Below are positions 1-12,900 of a DNA stretch of 64,000 nucleotides, one piece after another. The stretch is from Limonium bicolor (lineage: Eukaryota > Streptophyta > Magnoliopsida > Caryophyllales > Plumbaginaceae): positions 92,382,839 through 92,446,838 of the forward strand of contig CM041778.1 in the NCBI GenBank assembly GCA_023374045.1, read 5' to 3'. Position numbers and translations under genes: made by a program. The notes under the pieces were generated by a model. It saw only the letters and a list, made by a program, of their open reading frames with translations, did not search any database and had not been told where the DNA came from. Positions within the stretch are counted from its first letter, which is position 1; every line of letters begins with the position of its first letter.

Positions 1-466
1 GTGCTTTGTGCGTTCGTGAAGAACGGGGTTTTGGCGATGAAGACCGCAGAGAGGTTATCACACCGAAGAGGAATAGGTGTGATATGTGAGACACCCATTT
101 CGTGGAGGAGACGAGAAAGCCACGCTAATTCAGTGGTAACGCGACGAAGGGCTCGATACTCTGCTTCGGCGGAGGAAAGAGATACGCATGTTTGCTTCTT
201 GGATTTCCATGAAATGGGAGTGCCGCCGAGAAGGATGTAGTATCCGCTTACCGACCTGCGAGAGATAGGGCAAGAAGCCCAATCAGAATCACAATATGCG
301 GTAAGAGAGAAATCATTAGAGTTATTAAGAAAGATGTCATATCCAAGGGTTCCTTTGATGTATCGAAGAAGATGGATGGCAGCATAGAGAAGCGGAAGAT
401 TTTGAGCAGAGAAGGAATAGAGAGTAGAAGCATAGAGAGATCGAGAGAGTAACCAAAAGAGCACAC
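1..466 (-). pseudogene. Ty1/copia pol remnant (RT C-terminal end and RNase H)
   Basis: Read on the minus strand, this stretch encodes the C-terminal part of a copia polyprotein. It shows the RYIKGT box, the DSDWASCP segment, YILLGGTPISWKSKKQ, the SSAEAEYRAL box with the catalytic acidic residue, and LRCDNLSA. Together these are the end of reverse transcriptase and the Ty1/copia RNase H fold that degrades the RNA of the RNA:DNA hybrid during reverse transcription. The frame changes once near 425. The element runs off the left edge of the window, and no gag, integrase or RT catalytic box is present, so this is a dead fragment. It directly abuts an LTR-like piece (467-611) on the same strand. 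Confidence 0.85.
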
Positions 467-611
467 TGTATTATCGGAAAGTGTTCAGTCTATTACAGCG
501 CTAGCCACTATATATATAGGAATAAAAGACAGAACAAGGAAACGACTATAATCTAACGGATAGAATATTGTCTAGGAAAGAAAGGAAAGGAACTAAAGTA
601 CAATCCTAACA
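467..611 (-). mobile_element. Short LTR fragment, probably copia
   Basis: On the minus strand this 145-bp piece begins TGTTAGGATTG and ends AATACA, that is TG...CA termini. It carries a TATA-like CTATATATATAG. It lies immediately upstream (minus strand) of the copia RNase H remnant, suggesting a 5' LTR joined to the end of pol by an internal deletion. The second LTR is outside the window, so the assignment is tentative. Confidence 0.4.
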
Positions 612-1425
612 GTGGGCCGTATTAGGACACATGGATGAGATGATAAATGCGGGTCACATTAGGATGCATAAGTTTGAGATACTGTGGGCCGCACTAGGAC
701 ACAGTTAGCCCTAGATCTACTCCTTAGTCTTTTGAACTATTGAGGGGTGTGCACACTTAAGGATTTAGTGGCTTGGTTGGATTCCCGGCTGCGTGTTGGG
801 GTCCGGGTTACAGCTGCGTGTTGTACCCAAAGAGAAAGTAAAGTTGTTTTGTCCTGGCTGCGCGTTGGGACAAGGAAGATAACTAAAATAATCTGACTAA
901 TATATTTTTGGGTTACTAAAGAAATCCAATGTGAAGTATTTTACAGTTATGATAATTTTGTCGTTGTGTGTTAATATTGTTGAAATGTGTTGTATGTTGT
1001 GTGGTTATATTGTTAAAAATGATTTCTAAAGAGAAAATGATCTTTACGTGGTGAAGTGTAGCTTACTCAGTTTTTCTGACTTTATCGTGGCCCTTTCTAT
1101 GTTTGTTTGCTTTTCTGCCACAGGTATTGATGAAGTCCTTGGGGTTTGGGAAGGCGACTCCACATAGTCTGATTATTTATAGTTGGATTTTATTTTTGGC
1201 TTGATAATCTACATTTGTAAGAAATTATTTTAATAGGTGTTGTATTTACTTTATTAATAATAATAGGTCGTTAGTGAGTTAATTATTTAGACCTTAGCAC
1301 TCGGTTAGTTGCGAGTGTGGCAATAATGCCCCGGGTTTAGGTTTCGATTCCGCCGCTTAATAATATTAAACTTGAATTGGAAAAAAAATTGACCAAATAA
1401 AAGGTTAGAAAATCCGGGGTGTTAC
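612..1425 (+). mobile_element. 3' part of a long gypsy-type LTR
   Basis: The segment ends in GGGGTGTTACA, the same 3' terminus as the two long gypsy LTRs elsewhere in the window (40733, 51178) and the solo LTR (8828). It contains a CCACAGGTATTGATGAAG segment comparable in position to the TTTTTACAGGTATTG of the solo LTR. The 5' end is missing and no coding sequence is visible. About 150 bp after its start there are three short degenerate copies of a GGACACA-type motif. I read it as a truncated solo LTR. Confidence 0.5.
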
Positions 1426-2642
1426 AGCCGGAGAGTCTTGTGTGAAAGCCACTCAAGCTAAGGGTGAGCAAATGGTTAAAACAAATATCTGTTATCTGTT
1501 AGCAGAAATATTTAACTATCTCTACCTAGGCAGTGCACATATCGTTTTGTGGAATAGTGAATTGAGTAAGGGTTGTTGATCTCAGGGACCTCAGTCAATT
1601 AATTGATAATTTACTAACTAACTAAGAAACTAAACTAAGAAAACAGGAAACATCACTTTTTCAAGTTTTACTTAATTTAATGAAAAGACTGACTCAATAA
1701 ACAAATGTAAAATAATAAAACAATCAAAATAAACTGATAAAAATAAATAAAGATTAAAACTCTAAATAAAAGGAAGCACCTCGGATTGTTCTGCAAACCT
1801 TCACTTTTTAATCGATCAATAAACTCTTCTCTAATTCTGCAATAAACTCAGAAACTATAATTAATTTGCCAACGGCCAAGTCTAACGAATCCAAACCAGT
1901 TGTTAAACTAGCAGCAGACTAATACTCTAACCCGGACACAACTAATCGCATAAAGATCAGTTTCTATTTGAGACCGATTAGCCTATAGGCGGGATCATGC
2001 TTCTAGTCGTTAATAAGGTTTAATTCTTATGTCTTGTTATCTATCTCAGCTCCCGCGTGTTGATTAGAAAACTTCTAATATTGCTTTAATTATTAGCTAG
2101 AGAATTAAATCGCATGAAGAATTGGAATTAAACTATTGCATTATTGAATTAGTAAAAAGATTACAAAATAAATATAAAGATCCGGTTTGCTACCCCAATC
2201 CGGGGAGCTAAACTAACTACTCAAATATAACTATAAAAATAACAAAAGTAACAGAGAAAGACATTAACCTAAATAAAAGAGAGAGAGTAGAGCAAACTAT
2301 AGTTAGCAAGTTGACTCTGGCTCCCTGCTCCGACTCCGTCAGAAATAATATGTAAGAATGATGATATATGGTATGGAGTGGTGGTGACGGATGAATGTGG
2401 TGCTGGTGGTGAGACGATGATTGAAATACCCCGAGTGATTATCACTTTAAATTAGTGAAGTTTAAATTAAAATTAAGATTATGAGCAACCATGATGATTA
2501 AACTCCAAAAAAAAATAATGGAGATGATAATAATAATAACGTCGCACGTATCGGTACGTAATACGCAAACATAAACTCGTGTATATATGAATGCACATCT
2601 CGAAACCAAAAACGTTATAAGTAACAACGCGACACATTATAT

Positions 2643-2644
<2 letters not shown>

Positions 2645-2694
<50 letters not shown>
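2645..2694. repeat. (TA)n microsatellite
   Basis: About 50 bp of pure TA dinucleotide repeat inside the solo LTR. Confidence 0.98.
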
Positions 2695-2695
<1 letters not shown>

Positions 2696-2850
2696 GTACA
2701 CCAACGTTACAATATCACAATGTGACATGTATAAGTAATAACGTGACAACATAAAATAGCCGCGCACATAACTAATCACATGACATATTAACATAGTCGC
2801 ATATAGGTATATATGTTTAGCTGATACAAAAAAAAGAGAGAGCGAAATAC

Positions 2851-2921
2851 GCTCCTGTCGGGATTCGACCCCGGTACCGTTGATATCTAAACAGAGTGCC
2901 TTAACCAATTGAGTTGTGCTC
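2851..2921 (-). pseudogene. tRNA-like sequence, degenerate
   Basis: On the minus strand this 71-nt stretch has a D-arm-like segment (ACTCAATTGGTTAAGG), a possible anticodon stem CTGTT/AACGG around an 8-nt loop, and a good B-box/T-arm (GGGGTCGAATCCCGA). The length is right for a tRNA, but the ends (GAGCACA and CAGGAGC) cannot pair as an acceptor stem. It is therefore not a working tRNA. It may be a tRNA pseudogene or the head of a tRNA-derived SINE captured in the LTR. Confidence 0.55.
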
Positions 2922-4329
2922 ATATTCGGTAATTAATTGCACTAACGTTTTAATAGCAACTAAGAGGGGACATTAAGACACTCCAATACTTTATGTGCTG
3001 GACATTTCATTATTTACACACATGCATCTTAAGCAATAAACTAAAACAACAAACAAAATTAGACCCCACCCATGCCACTATGTCCGAAAAACCATGCTAT
3101 TCTATTCTACTATACAACAACAAATCAAAACTAAATCCTATCTATGCCAGCATTGCGGTATACTTTACAGTAATCACAAGCTCTTAATTGTCCCCCCACA
3201 TGCTGAACAGATTCTGCATGCTTTGAAAACTCTCACGCATGCACCAGTACTTTCCCTCTTCCGTGCATGTGTATACCTGGGTATGATAACCCACTCAATT
3301 CCTTCATCCCCCTCCATATATTCCACGGTCCGTGCAAGGCCAGAACAGGTTGTCTTCCTCAGTTATCATGGGCGCAAGTTGGTGCTCAAACTTCTGGAAA
3401 AAAAACTGGCGCAATTCAATGCAACTAACGAGCTCAAGGAAATTCTGCTCCTCCTTTCCTTCTCTTCTTCCCTGTTTTGGTGTTTCTGTCCAAAAAAAAA
3501 AACCTGATTCATGGCCACTAGATCCGGCCTCATGGTCATGCACCTACACCTCGGGATACCTCCTTCATGAATGCACCAAGACACACCCAGAACCACCCGC
3601 AAGTTAATTGAACATCAGTCAAGGTGAGGTCTCAAAGCAACCCTTTTTCTTTTTCTAACTGCTACCCTCTATTGCTTCTGGTGTTCGAAAATGCTGAGAA
3701 ACTCACTCAGTCTTCTTCTCTTGATCTGCTTGTTTTCTCCAAGCTGCCCCACGCATGAAGGGCCTGAAAACTCCTTGAGGAAAAATCTGTACACACTGCC
3801 CTTAAACATATTCGAAGGTAAGAACTCCTAAATCAGTGCACATGTCCAAGAATCTGAAGCAACATCTAGGAATGATTCCACAACTAATGAGTGTTCCTTC
3901 TGGTGGGTAGGATCTGTCCAAAAAGAAAACCAAGCACTCCTGTGTAAAACAGCCAAGGAAAACTAAGGGAAAACACCTCTAACTCAAGGTAAAAACTTAC
4001 CGAGAATTCCTGAATGTTACTCCATGTACTGACTTGAAAAGCATTATGTGCAAAGTCTAATCTGTGACTTCTTGGCAACCAGGGTCGAGAGTTGTGTAAG
4101 GAACCCAAGAAGAATCTGCTTCAAAACAAAAAAGAATAACTCAAGGTAGTGAGCTAACTAATGTCCTTGCAGATTTAGAAATTCTGTTCTAATGAGTACA
4201 ATTTCATGCGCGTTGTTCTGAGACAGAATGATAATGAAGGGACTTGTTGAGAGCTAGCAAATTCTGTTTCATGTTATAACAAATGTACCAACTACTTGAG
4301 AGTTAAATAACAGTTAAGCTTGGTCAGAA

Positions 4330-6620
4330 AAGTTTGTATGAATCCGTGATGGACTAGTGCAGGGAACTGAGTTCAAAGTCCTACAATTTATATCCCTGAC
4401 AAATCTGTTTTCAGTTGTAATGTGAAAGTAGTAATAGGTGATTTAGGAACCTAAAGTTTGGCTAACCCACGTAACTAAGTAGCAACCAAGCTGGTAGTGT
4501 TTGGGGAAAAACAGTCAACGCAATAAAATAGAAGATAGAAGTAGAGGTACCAGATTCTTGCATTCCAGCTTTCAGTTTTTTTCAAACCAAAAGTTTTATA
4601 TAACTCTGTCACAGGGAGAGTAAGAGAGTTATAATGGTTTGTTCAGGAGTTCAAAACTGTACTAAAACACATAAATGAGTCACTAAACAGTGGGGAAAAT
4701 AGTAGATAGGTTAGATGGCAGAAATAAAGTAACTGAAAAGAAAATGCATCGGTACAGTTTGCAGTTTTTCTGTTTTCATTCCAGTTAGTATTTGGATTTT
4801 TGTTTCTCGGTGGCTTTATCAATATTGTTTTGGGTTTTGTTTTGGGATCCGTTTGGAGGTTGAAGTCCTAATAGAACACTTGACTACAGGAGTAAATAAG
4901 ATGGGAAGAATTGTAGGTCAGATTAAGGAACAAAAAAAAAACTGCATCAGTTTCATACCTTAGCTTTTGTAGTTGTTTCAGTTCTGTGCAACCTTGTGAC
5001 AGAGGATGTGTAAGATTATATTGGGAATTCTATGAACTTAAAGCCTCTCAAATTCATCTAACTAAATGTGTTAACAATGTGGGAAGAATTGAAAATCAAT
5101 TTGTGAACCAACATAAAAGGGGTAGAAGAGAAGGTGACAGATTTTGGTATCCCAATTTTCAGTTTCTGAAGTTCTTGTTGTTTCTGTATAGCCGAGTACA
5201 GAGCTATTAAGTGTATTGTTTTGGTCTGAAAATGAACTTATGACCCTACTAATACATCTGTTCAAGAGAGTAGGCAATTTAGGAAAAAAATCAGAAAACA
5301 GCTAAGGCTTTTTAAGGAAAACTGATTAAGAATATATACAGAATTGGTGCTCCTGGTTTCTGTAGTTTCCTGTTTCGGTATAAAAACTTATCAGGGGAGA
5401 TTCATAGGGTGTTGGGTTTGTTTTAAAATTTGAAACCATAGTGAGCTAAGTAACTAAGTAACCAGACAATTCAGGGGAAACTAGAAATCTGATTGTGAAC
5501 AAACAAAAAAAAAGGGTAGCAGTTTCCTATTTCTGTTTTCGTTTCAGTTCGACTGTGAGTGTGTCAGTAAGGGTAAGTCTCAGTAGCATTAACAATACTG
5601 TCATGGCTTGGTAATGAATCCACAACATTGATAATGTTCAACTAAGCCGGTATATTCAGTGGGAAGATTAGAAATCAGTGTAGCAACCTAACAGCAAGAA
5701 TAAGAGGAGAATATAACAGAAATTCAATTTCAGATTTCAGTTTCCAGTTTTCTGTATGAGTGAGTTCTGTGGTTTGTCAACTGTTTTAGGTTGTTGTTAA
5801 GATGAAAAAAAACCCTATTCACACGATTAAGGAAGTGTTTACATGATTTGGGGAATGCACCTGAAGTCAGCTTATTAAACAGACAGACAACAATAGGAAA
5901 AGAATATATATCAGTGCATACTTCAGTTTTCTTTCTGTTTTGATTGTTCTCTGTATAACTGATTTACATATATGTTAAGAGTATTGTGTTTGGTTAATAA
6001 TCCACCCAAATCATTGCTAATACACTCAGATAGATTGGGATATCCATGGGGGAGGTTAGGAGACCGTCAAACAGACATAAAAGATGGAAGAGGTTATGCA
6101 TAGGTTTTTTGTTTTCTGTTTTCTGATTTTGGTTTCAGATTTCAGTAGTTGTTGTTTGTGTTATTAAATACTGAAGTTAGTGAGTGCCTTAGTGGTTTAT
6201 TCTTGGGTTTAAAACATGATTAACACCCATATTCAGTGGGGTAAATACTGTGAGGAAGAGTTAACTATCGGGTTGAACTAACTAGGAACAAGAACCAAGA
6301 AGAAATATGTAAGTGTGGCTTCAGATTTCGATAATGTTATAACTTCTGTATAACTGGGTTACAAGGGTATTATAAGTGTGATTCTAGTTTTAATAATGAA
6401 CCCAAATAATAGCTAATAAACATAGCTGGGTTAGCGAGGAATGTTGAGAGGGTTAGACATCAATTACTACATTAAAAGTGAAGTTGGTTAAGGTATTACA
6501 TGGGTATTGTGTTTCAGATTTAGAACGTTTGGGGTTCTGTATAAATAGGTTTTAGGGGTATTTTAAAGAATATATTATTATGATTATTGCTAACCTACTT
6601 AGCTAAGGTGGGGATACACC
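4330..6620. repeat. Diverged tandem array, unit about 195 bp, inside the solo LTR
   Basis: A degenerate unit recurs. It starts near CTGTATAACTGGGTTACAGGG, continues with a TATTAAGTGTATTGTTT-like segment and a TAATGAACCC-like segment, then CAGTGGGGAAAATTAGAAATC-like text, and finishes with TTTCAGATTTCAGTTTC. The anchor CTGTATA lies at about 5184, 5951, 6346 and 6537; the spacings (767, 395, 191) are multiples of about 191-198. An earlier anchor near 4597 fits the same period. Roughly 11-12 units can be followed, too diverged for simple identity searches. Confidence 0.7.
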
Positions 6621-7209
6621 TTTGGTGAATTAAGTTCCTCCTTGGTTACACTTGTTACATGTTGGTGCTTGGAATACATCTTAGGCGACATAAAATCCTT
6701 CCTAAGTAACTTGTCACAAGATGGTGCGTAAAGTACTCTAAAAATGTTAGTTAAGAAGAGAACTTAGTTAATGTGTAAAGCGTCAATGTAAATGCTCTAG
6801 GAGTGAGAAGGTTAAGGGTATTACCTGAAAAGTTCTAAGGACTCGTATAAGTTGAGTACTCGAGAATTCACCTAGGGAACAAAACCCGATAAGTTGAGAT
6901 AAACTAGGAAACGTTCACAAGGGTCACCACATGAAATCATAAACTGATATGTTGTTTTAATTAACATTAGGGCCATAACGAACGCCGACCGGGACCCCGT
7001 GTGTGAGGCGACTCTTGCTTCAATTAAGGTATGGACATGTGTGGTTCGTATGTTACAGTGTTACACGGCTTGTGTGTTGTGTGCTTTGTTGACAATGACT
7101 ATAAGACTATAGCATGAAATGGATTGCTTCTTGTGGCTTGCTTATATGCTTGTTATATATCCTTGTGGCATATTACTTGCGCGCACACAGTAGTTTAGTC
7201 CCCTTCTCG

Positions 7210-8060
7210 TTTATGGAACTCGAGATGAACCACAACGAACTATGAAAACAAAGAAAAACTCTATAAGGGGAACTCCTCTCTAAACCATTGAGGACGTACC
7301 ATGACACCCACCCTGGTGTCTATTCATTAATGATAATGAAGAGCAAATCTCAATTGGGGGACATGACGAACCATGTGGACAAACAAAAGAACTATACAAA
7401 GAGAAAACTCCTCTCTAACTATAGAGGACCGCTAATGACACCCACTATGGTGTCGAGATTATAATGATAATGAAACGAAAAGTACCAACTGGTGAAACAC
7501 GAGGCAACCCGGGAAGACAACAGCTCGGGCCGCGCGGTAGGGATTGATCGGGAGTTGGCATCTGCATCAGATCCTCGACCGTCTATGGTGGATATATGTT
7601 GGGAGTCCTCCCTGGGTGACCCCACTTTCTCAGCACATCCTGGAGTCTAGAGGTGACTCCGCTTTCTCGACCCTGGGTGTCGGGAATGGGGGAGTGACAA
7701 ATTGGTGGAGCTTATCCTGGAGTCTAGAGGTGACTCCGCTTTCTCGACCCTGGGTGTCGGGAATGGGGGACTAGCTATGGAGGAGACGTCCTCCAACGTG
7801 CGGTGATAAAAGAATTCACAAATAACCCCTTAAGGAAACAAGGAATGATTAGCACCTACATAATAAAGTCTCGGGATCTAATCTATATCCCCGACTCGGT
7901 GCCAGAGAATAGAGGAAAACATGTGTAATGAGACCAAGCGAATAAGAAAATTCACAAATGTGATTCTTTAAGAAACAAGGAAAGATTTGCATCTATATGT
8001 TACGGTCACGGGATCTAAACTATATCCCCAGACCTGGTGCAAGGAAAGAGAAAGAAAACA
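7210..8060. repeat. Three successive local duplications in the 3' part of the solo LTR
   Basis: Three duplicated blocks lie side by side. The first is about 150 bp, with copies near 7240-7370 and 7380-7500; both contain AACTCCTCTCTAA followed by ATGACACCCAC. The second has a period of about 77 bp and nearly identical copies at 7638 and 7715 (GGAGTCTAGAGGTGACTCCG). The third is about 130 bp, with copies at 7804 and 7938 (both with GGGATCTAA.CTATATCCCC). This is consistent with LTR growth by slippage or unequal exchange. Confidence 0.75.
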
Positions 8061-8859
8061 CACATCGTGGGAACAAGAGAAAAGAAATGAAAACACACAA
8101 CACTCGAACGATCCCATAGTGAGGATCATTGGTAAACATACCTATGCACACGTTTTATTACTTACATGAGTGTTGTTGCTATACTAGCAGCTCGTTGTGC
8201 TTGGTTGCGTGTTTGATGTGCTATGATGCCAGCACGTTATGCTTGGATGTTTGTTGATATTGTTATGTTACCTTAAAGTGTGTATGATATCATGATATAT
8301 TGTGGTGTACTTTACTGCTTTATTATAGCATGTAAATTGACTTAATGATATTCGACCAAGTAGTCGTGGGCCCGGCAACATACGGGCTACACACGTTCAT
8401 ACTCAGCGTAGTTTGCTGAGTCCTTTACAACCAAATTTTTACAGGTATTGTGCCGGACGATAACGGAGCGTAGGCGGGATGGCTACATGGGGGTAGTCCA
8501 TCAGGGCATGACTTTTAAGTTTGTAGTAGTATGTGTAATATATGGGTTGATACTAAACCCGAGATGTAATTCTTAGTTTATGATTTGGTAACTTTGTTGT
8601 AGACACTCGGAAATTGGGAGTTGTAGTATGTGTTGTATATGAGTTTGTACTGAGGGCTGTTTCCAGTCATGCAGACCGTAACTTGGTGTTGGTGGTATGG
8701 TTGTGTCAACCACGTGGGTGGTTGGCGTCTGTGACACCCGGATGATGTTGAGAATCCGCTGCATAGTTGTCTTGTATTAAGGCTAGGAGCTGGTTTGTAC
8801 TACTGGATGTTTATTCGGGGGTGTTACAATGATGGTGACATAGGTGGTAATGGTGGTAT

Positions 8860-9922
8860 CAGGGGCGGAGCCAGAAATTAAATGTTAGGGGGGGGGGCAA
8901 AAATATGTTAATAAACATTATTTTTAGCTATATATATTAATGCTATGTAACAAACTGTTCAACTATTTAAATATACATTTTGTTTTATATGTAAACTATG
9001 TAAATTGTCTAAGATATTCAGTATCATAGAAGGAATAGTACATTAAGAAATAAAAAATCACTATTATATAACATAAATGTCAAAGAACAACGAAGTAAAC
9101 CATTAAATGATGGTACTAATAACTTAGCAAGTCTTCAAAACATATACACTAATCCAAGAAAAATACTTCATCTTGTTAAATATAGATTTTTTTTAGCTGT
9201 TGACATTTTCGCTCTTACTTTTTTGCATTATAAGTTGATATATATTAAAAGGTAGAATGTGATAGAAAAGACAAGGGGTAGAGATAGAAATTATAGGATT
9301 TAAACATGCTTATCATTTTAAAAATAATGAAAAGATCTATCTATTGAGAATAGAATGGAGTAATAAACACCCTAAAAAATATAGCATATACTAAAAATGG
9401 CTCTCTAATTAATTGATAAGAAATTCAGTATATTTTTCAAATTAGTAAACAAGCATTTATGGTAATGATCAAAATTATTAAGGAGTCAAGTGGAAACAAT
9501 GGAAATAAGTTACTAATATACTGTAAAAATTTGTATTTAAAAAAATCAGAAATACACTCATCAAGGAGATAGTCCAACAAGAATTTTGTAAATGAAATCA
9601 ACCATATCAATGAAAGTCCTTAAACAATATACTCGGTAAAGTAATTGGAATAAACCAAAAATTAAGGATTTACATTTATAGTAAGGTGGCATTTGATTAG
9701 AAGTGATTAGATTAGAAACAACATAAAATATGATTGAGTATTTACCGTTAATGATGGATAATTGACACCTAATATATTTACTTACATGATACTTTTTTAT
9801 TATCAAAAATGTCATTATTTATTGTCATTCACATGAGTAATCTAACATATATACTTTCAATTTTTTTGTCAAAAGGTTGGGGGGGCCAAGCCCCCCTAAT
9901 GTTACATGTAGCTCCGCCACTG
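8860..9922. mobile_element. Non-autonomous hAT-type element
   Basis: Termini are CAGGGGCGGAGC at the left and GCTCCGCCACTG at the right, an inverted pair typical of plant hAT elements. The left flank is GGTGGTAT and the right flank is GGTGGTGGTAT, so an 8-bp duplication is visible with a GGT slippage. The undisturbed site is preserved in the partner Athila LTR near 14934. The interior is AT-rich with G-tracts next to both ends and no transposase. Confidence 0.8.
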
Positions 9923-12900
9923 GGTGGTGGTATGGTGATGTTGGATGATAATGGTGATGGTGGTGATGGGAAGATGTATGAACAAAGGCGTAGAGCCCGC
10001 TGTGTTGGGCGTATGTCCGATTCGCAACGCTAACTTGCTATATATACAACAGCAAGCTAGATTCTTGATTTTAAACACTGCACTATGACTGAAAAATTCA
10101 CCACGTCCGGACATGTTCCAGACTTGTATGTCTGGACACCTCTTTTCCACGTGATTTCTTTTTTTCAACTTTCGACTTGTGTCCTGACATGCAAGTCCGG
10201 ACACAAGTCCGGACAGCACCTCTGGACATTCGAACACAACTTCAACAGGGTTTAGATTCTTCGTTATAGCTCCGTTTTGCTCCTCGTTTGTTACGTTGGA
10301 ATCCTCATGAAAAATTCTATGCATTTCCTAGACTTTAAATGCATTAGAAACATAAATGTATCAATTCACATCAAAACATAAATCTAAGGAAAAACAAATG
10401 ATAAGTGAGAAATATGACATGAATTGTTATAGAAAATATGAAGAATTAAAGCCCAAAAAATATATGTATTTTGCACTTATTAAACTTCCTCACACTTAGC
10501 TTTTGCTGGTCCTCGAGCAAAGAGAGAATAAAACTATCTTTCAGGCCGTAGTATCGAACCTCAAGATCAAACAAATGCAAACAGTAAACAATCAAAGTGA
10601 CAATCAAAAGAATAGTTCTGCTCCCAGTTGTAAGTTTTCACAATCAGTGAAAAAGAAGGATGTTAAATGCATGAAGAAGTTAGATTAAAAAATCTGAATA
10701 TAGATTAACTTGGGATCTTCTTCCATTTATTTCCTCTAACCTTTGGATGACATGGGGTGTGAAGTAACGCCTTATTCTGTGATACCTTTCAACACCACGT
10801 ACTCATGATCAAAAACAAAAATTAAACTACAATTAAACTTTTTTGCATGCAAAAACATTCTCCTTCAACAAATATATACAAAACAAACGAATAATTGCGA
10901 ATTACAGAGTTATTCCGTAACCCAGACTTTTCTCTCTATCCCTGTAACAGTGTTGGGCAAACTATCCCAGATCCCAAAACCTTAAGTAGATAGGTGTTAA
11001 GGCACCCCTAGGACTTAATAACCAGATAGACGAGGCCTGCTTTGGTAGAAAATTTTTTTATCAACGGAGTACCTTGCCTTATCCTTTTCATACCAAAATT
11101 TCACAACATTTCCAAAATCCCAAGCTAAACTAATTCAGTTTCAACAATCAACTAATCCATCAAATTTCAGTGAAAACAGATTAATTTGAATAAAACTATA
11201 TATACAAACAATCTAAAGCAAAAGAGATTTTTGAGGTGGTCACCATGCTCGTTTTCAAAATCTGTGCAAAAATTTTCACCCAAGAATTCAATATTTATAA
11301 GAACTTAGAGAAGTGATTCTCTCAAAGTAAGAAGACAAACAAAAAAATGTGGCATTTAAGTGCAACTGGCATATTTTCAGGGAAAGGCCTCTACTTTCTC
11401 ACACTTAAGAGGAGCAATGTCCCCATTGTTCAAAAATAAAAATCAAGAAAAGAACTTTTAAAATATGCTAGACTCATTAAGGATTCATTCAGATTTCTTG
11501 GATTAAAAATAAACATTAAGCATTAAAATCATTATAGGCTGAACACAAACATTAAAAATAAAGGAAACTGAAACTCCCCTGATATCGTAAATTGAGGAAG
11601 ATTTCCTTCCTCACTTTTAAGCTCGAACATTGGGGTAGTAGCTTTCCTCACACTTACAACTACCACAAAACACTAAATAGCATTGCATTAAAAACACAGG
11701 CACCATTGTCACTTCTAAATAAAAGAAAAGCAAAAATAAAACTAGAAAACAAAAACAAAAACAAAACATAAACTTAACCACTGGGTTTCCTCCCAGTAAG
11801 CTACCCATCTTTATAGTCTTTGGCTAGACTCCCGCTTTATTATCCTGGATCAAAAATAAAAGTGGACAACAACCTTTCCATGAAAACAGGGTGAATATCA
11901 ATCTTTATCAAACCACCTGGATTAAAACAAAACGTTATGTCGACAAATAAAATAGGAAAATAAATACTCCACAAAACCTGGTGTTTGAGGAGTTGTTGCT
12001 GGTAATGATGTTCAATCAGAAGACCATGTGTAACTGACTCCTCTTCCTCAAATTCAAGGACATAAACGTCCTCCTCCTGTTGTTGAGGCTTGTGAAGGCA
12101 AGGTTGAAATTGTTGATGAACTGGTGATGGGGTTTTCTCCTCATATTTGAAATATAGATATCATCCGATTGGTGAGGCTCAATGAAAATTCGTTCTGGCA
12201 GACAATTGTGGTAGAAGCTTTAATTTCTTCTTTTTCTGTGAACTTGATCGTAACTGACACTTATACCGGCTCACAGGTAAGTGCAGACAAAATCTTCAAA
12301 TTCTAGTTGCTCCTCTTGTGTTGGGATAGAGAGGGAGGGGTACACAAATTGTTAAATATTTACTCCACCTCTTCTTTAGATAACAACTTCCTAATAAGTT
12401 TCTCCCTCTCTTCATTAGAACCTGTAGCCTCAAAAGTATCTAGCTCAAATCGATCTTCACTCCTTGGCGTCACCACTGGAATCTCTTCTAGCGGCTTGGC
12501 TTGACTCGGGAGAAATTCGTCTGGCTCTGCGTAGATTGCTGTTTGTTCTAATTAAAGTAGTAACATCCCAACTGATCTTCTTTGTATTGTGTATTAGTCT
12601 GCTCAACTTCCCACCAATACAACTTTCGATTTGATTGTTGAGGTGGTTGATATTCCTTGACCAACCTTTAATAAGAGAATATCTCCTCTTGCATACGCGT
12701 CCATTCTAATTCAATTAACAATCTTCGCACCTCATCCTTCCGCTCCTCATCATCTGAAATTAGTTTATCAAAAACAAAAATAAAAGAAAAGTAACTACTA
12801 GAACTAGAAATAAAACGAAACAAAAAACAAAATTAACTAAATAAAATAACAAATAAAAGGGAATTGCAAAATAAAAATGAAAATAAAATAAAAAAGGAAA

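Larger units (their letters stand above)
2422..8828 (+). mobile_element. 6.4-kb solo LTR (long-LTR gypsy family) with TSD ATGAT
   Basis: The insertion begins TGAAATACCCCG and ends GGGGTGTTACA, the same terminal sequences as the 3.9-kb LTRs of the gypsy element at 36811-51178. It is flanked by ATGAT on both sides (2417-2421 and 8829-8833). The partner Athila LTR has one uninterrupted ATGAT near 14911, so this is a proven insertion. No second copy of the start motif, primer-binding site or gag/pol occurs inside, so it reads as one very long LTR. A non-coding derivative with a lost internal LTR is the alternative. ORFs inside it (for example around 3094-3507) have no recognisable domain. Confidence 0.75.
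1497..10482 (-). repeat. 3' LTR of the Athila-like element, carrying two insertions
   Basis: The LTR sequence occupies 1497-2421, 8829-8859 and 9923-10482. It aligns by eye along its whole length with 14005-16181; an example is the shared stretch ATTGAGT..GGGTTGT.GATCTCAGGGA. Removing the solo LTR at 2422 and the hAT element at 8860 restores collinearity with the other LTR, which keeps both sites empty. The segment 10103-10230 contains several TCCGGACA and TGTCCGGA motifs, also present in the partner LTR. Confidence 0.8.

Noticed and set aside
2851..2921. Functional tRNA gene
   Set aside because: The ends cannot form an acceptor stem and the anticodon loop has 8 bases, so it is listed only as tRNA-like.
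3094..3607. Open frames of 91-137 codons on the plus strand
   Set aside because: Inside the solo LTR, overlapping in three frames, no domain and no splice context.
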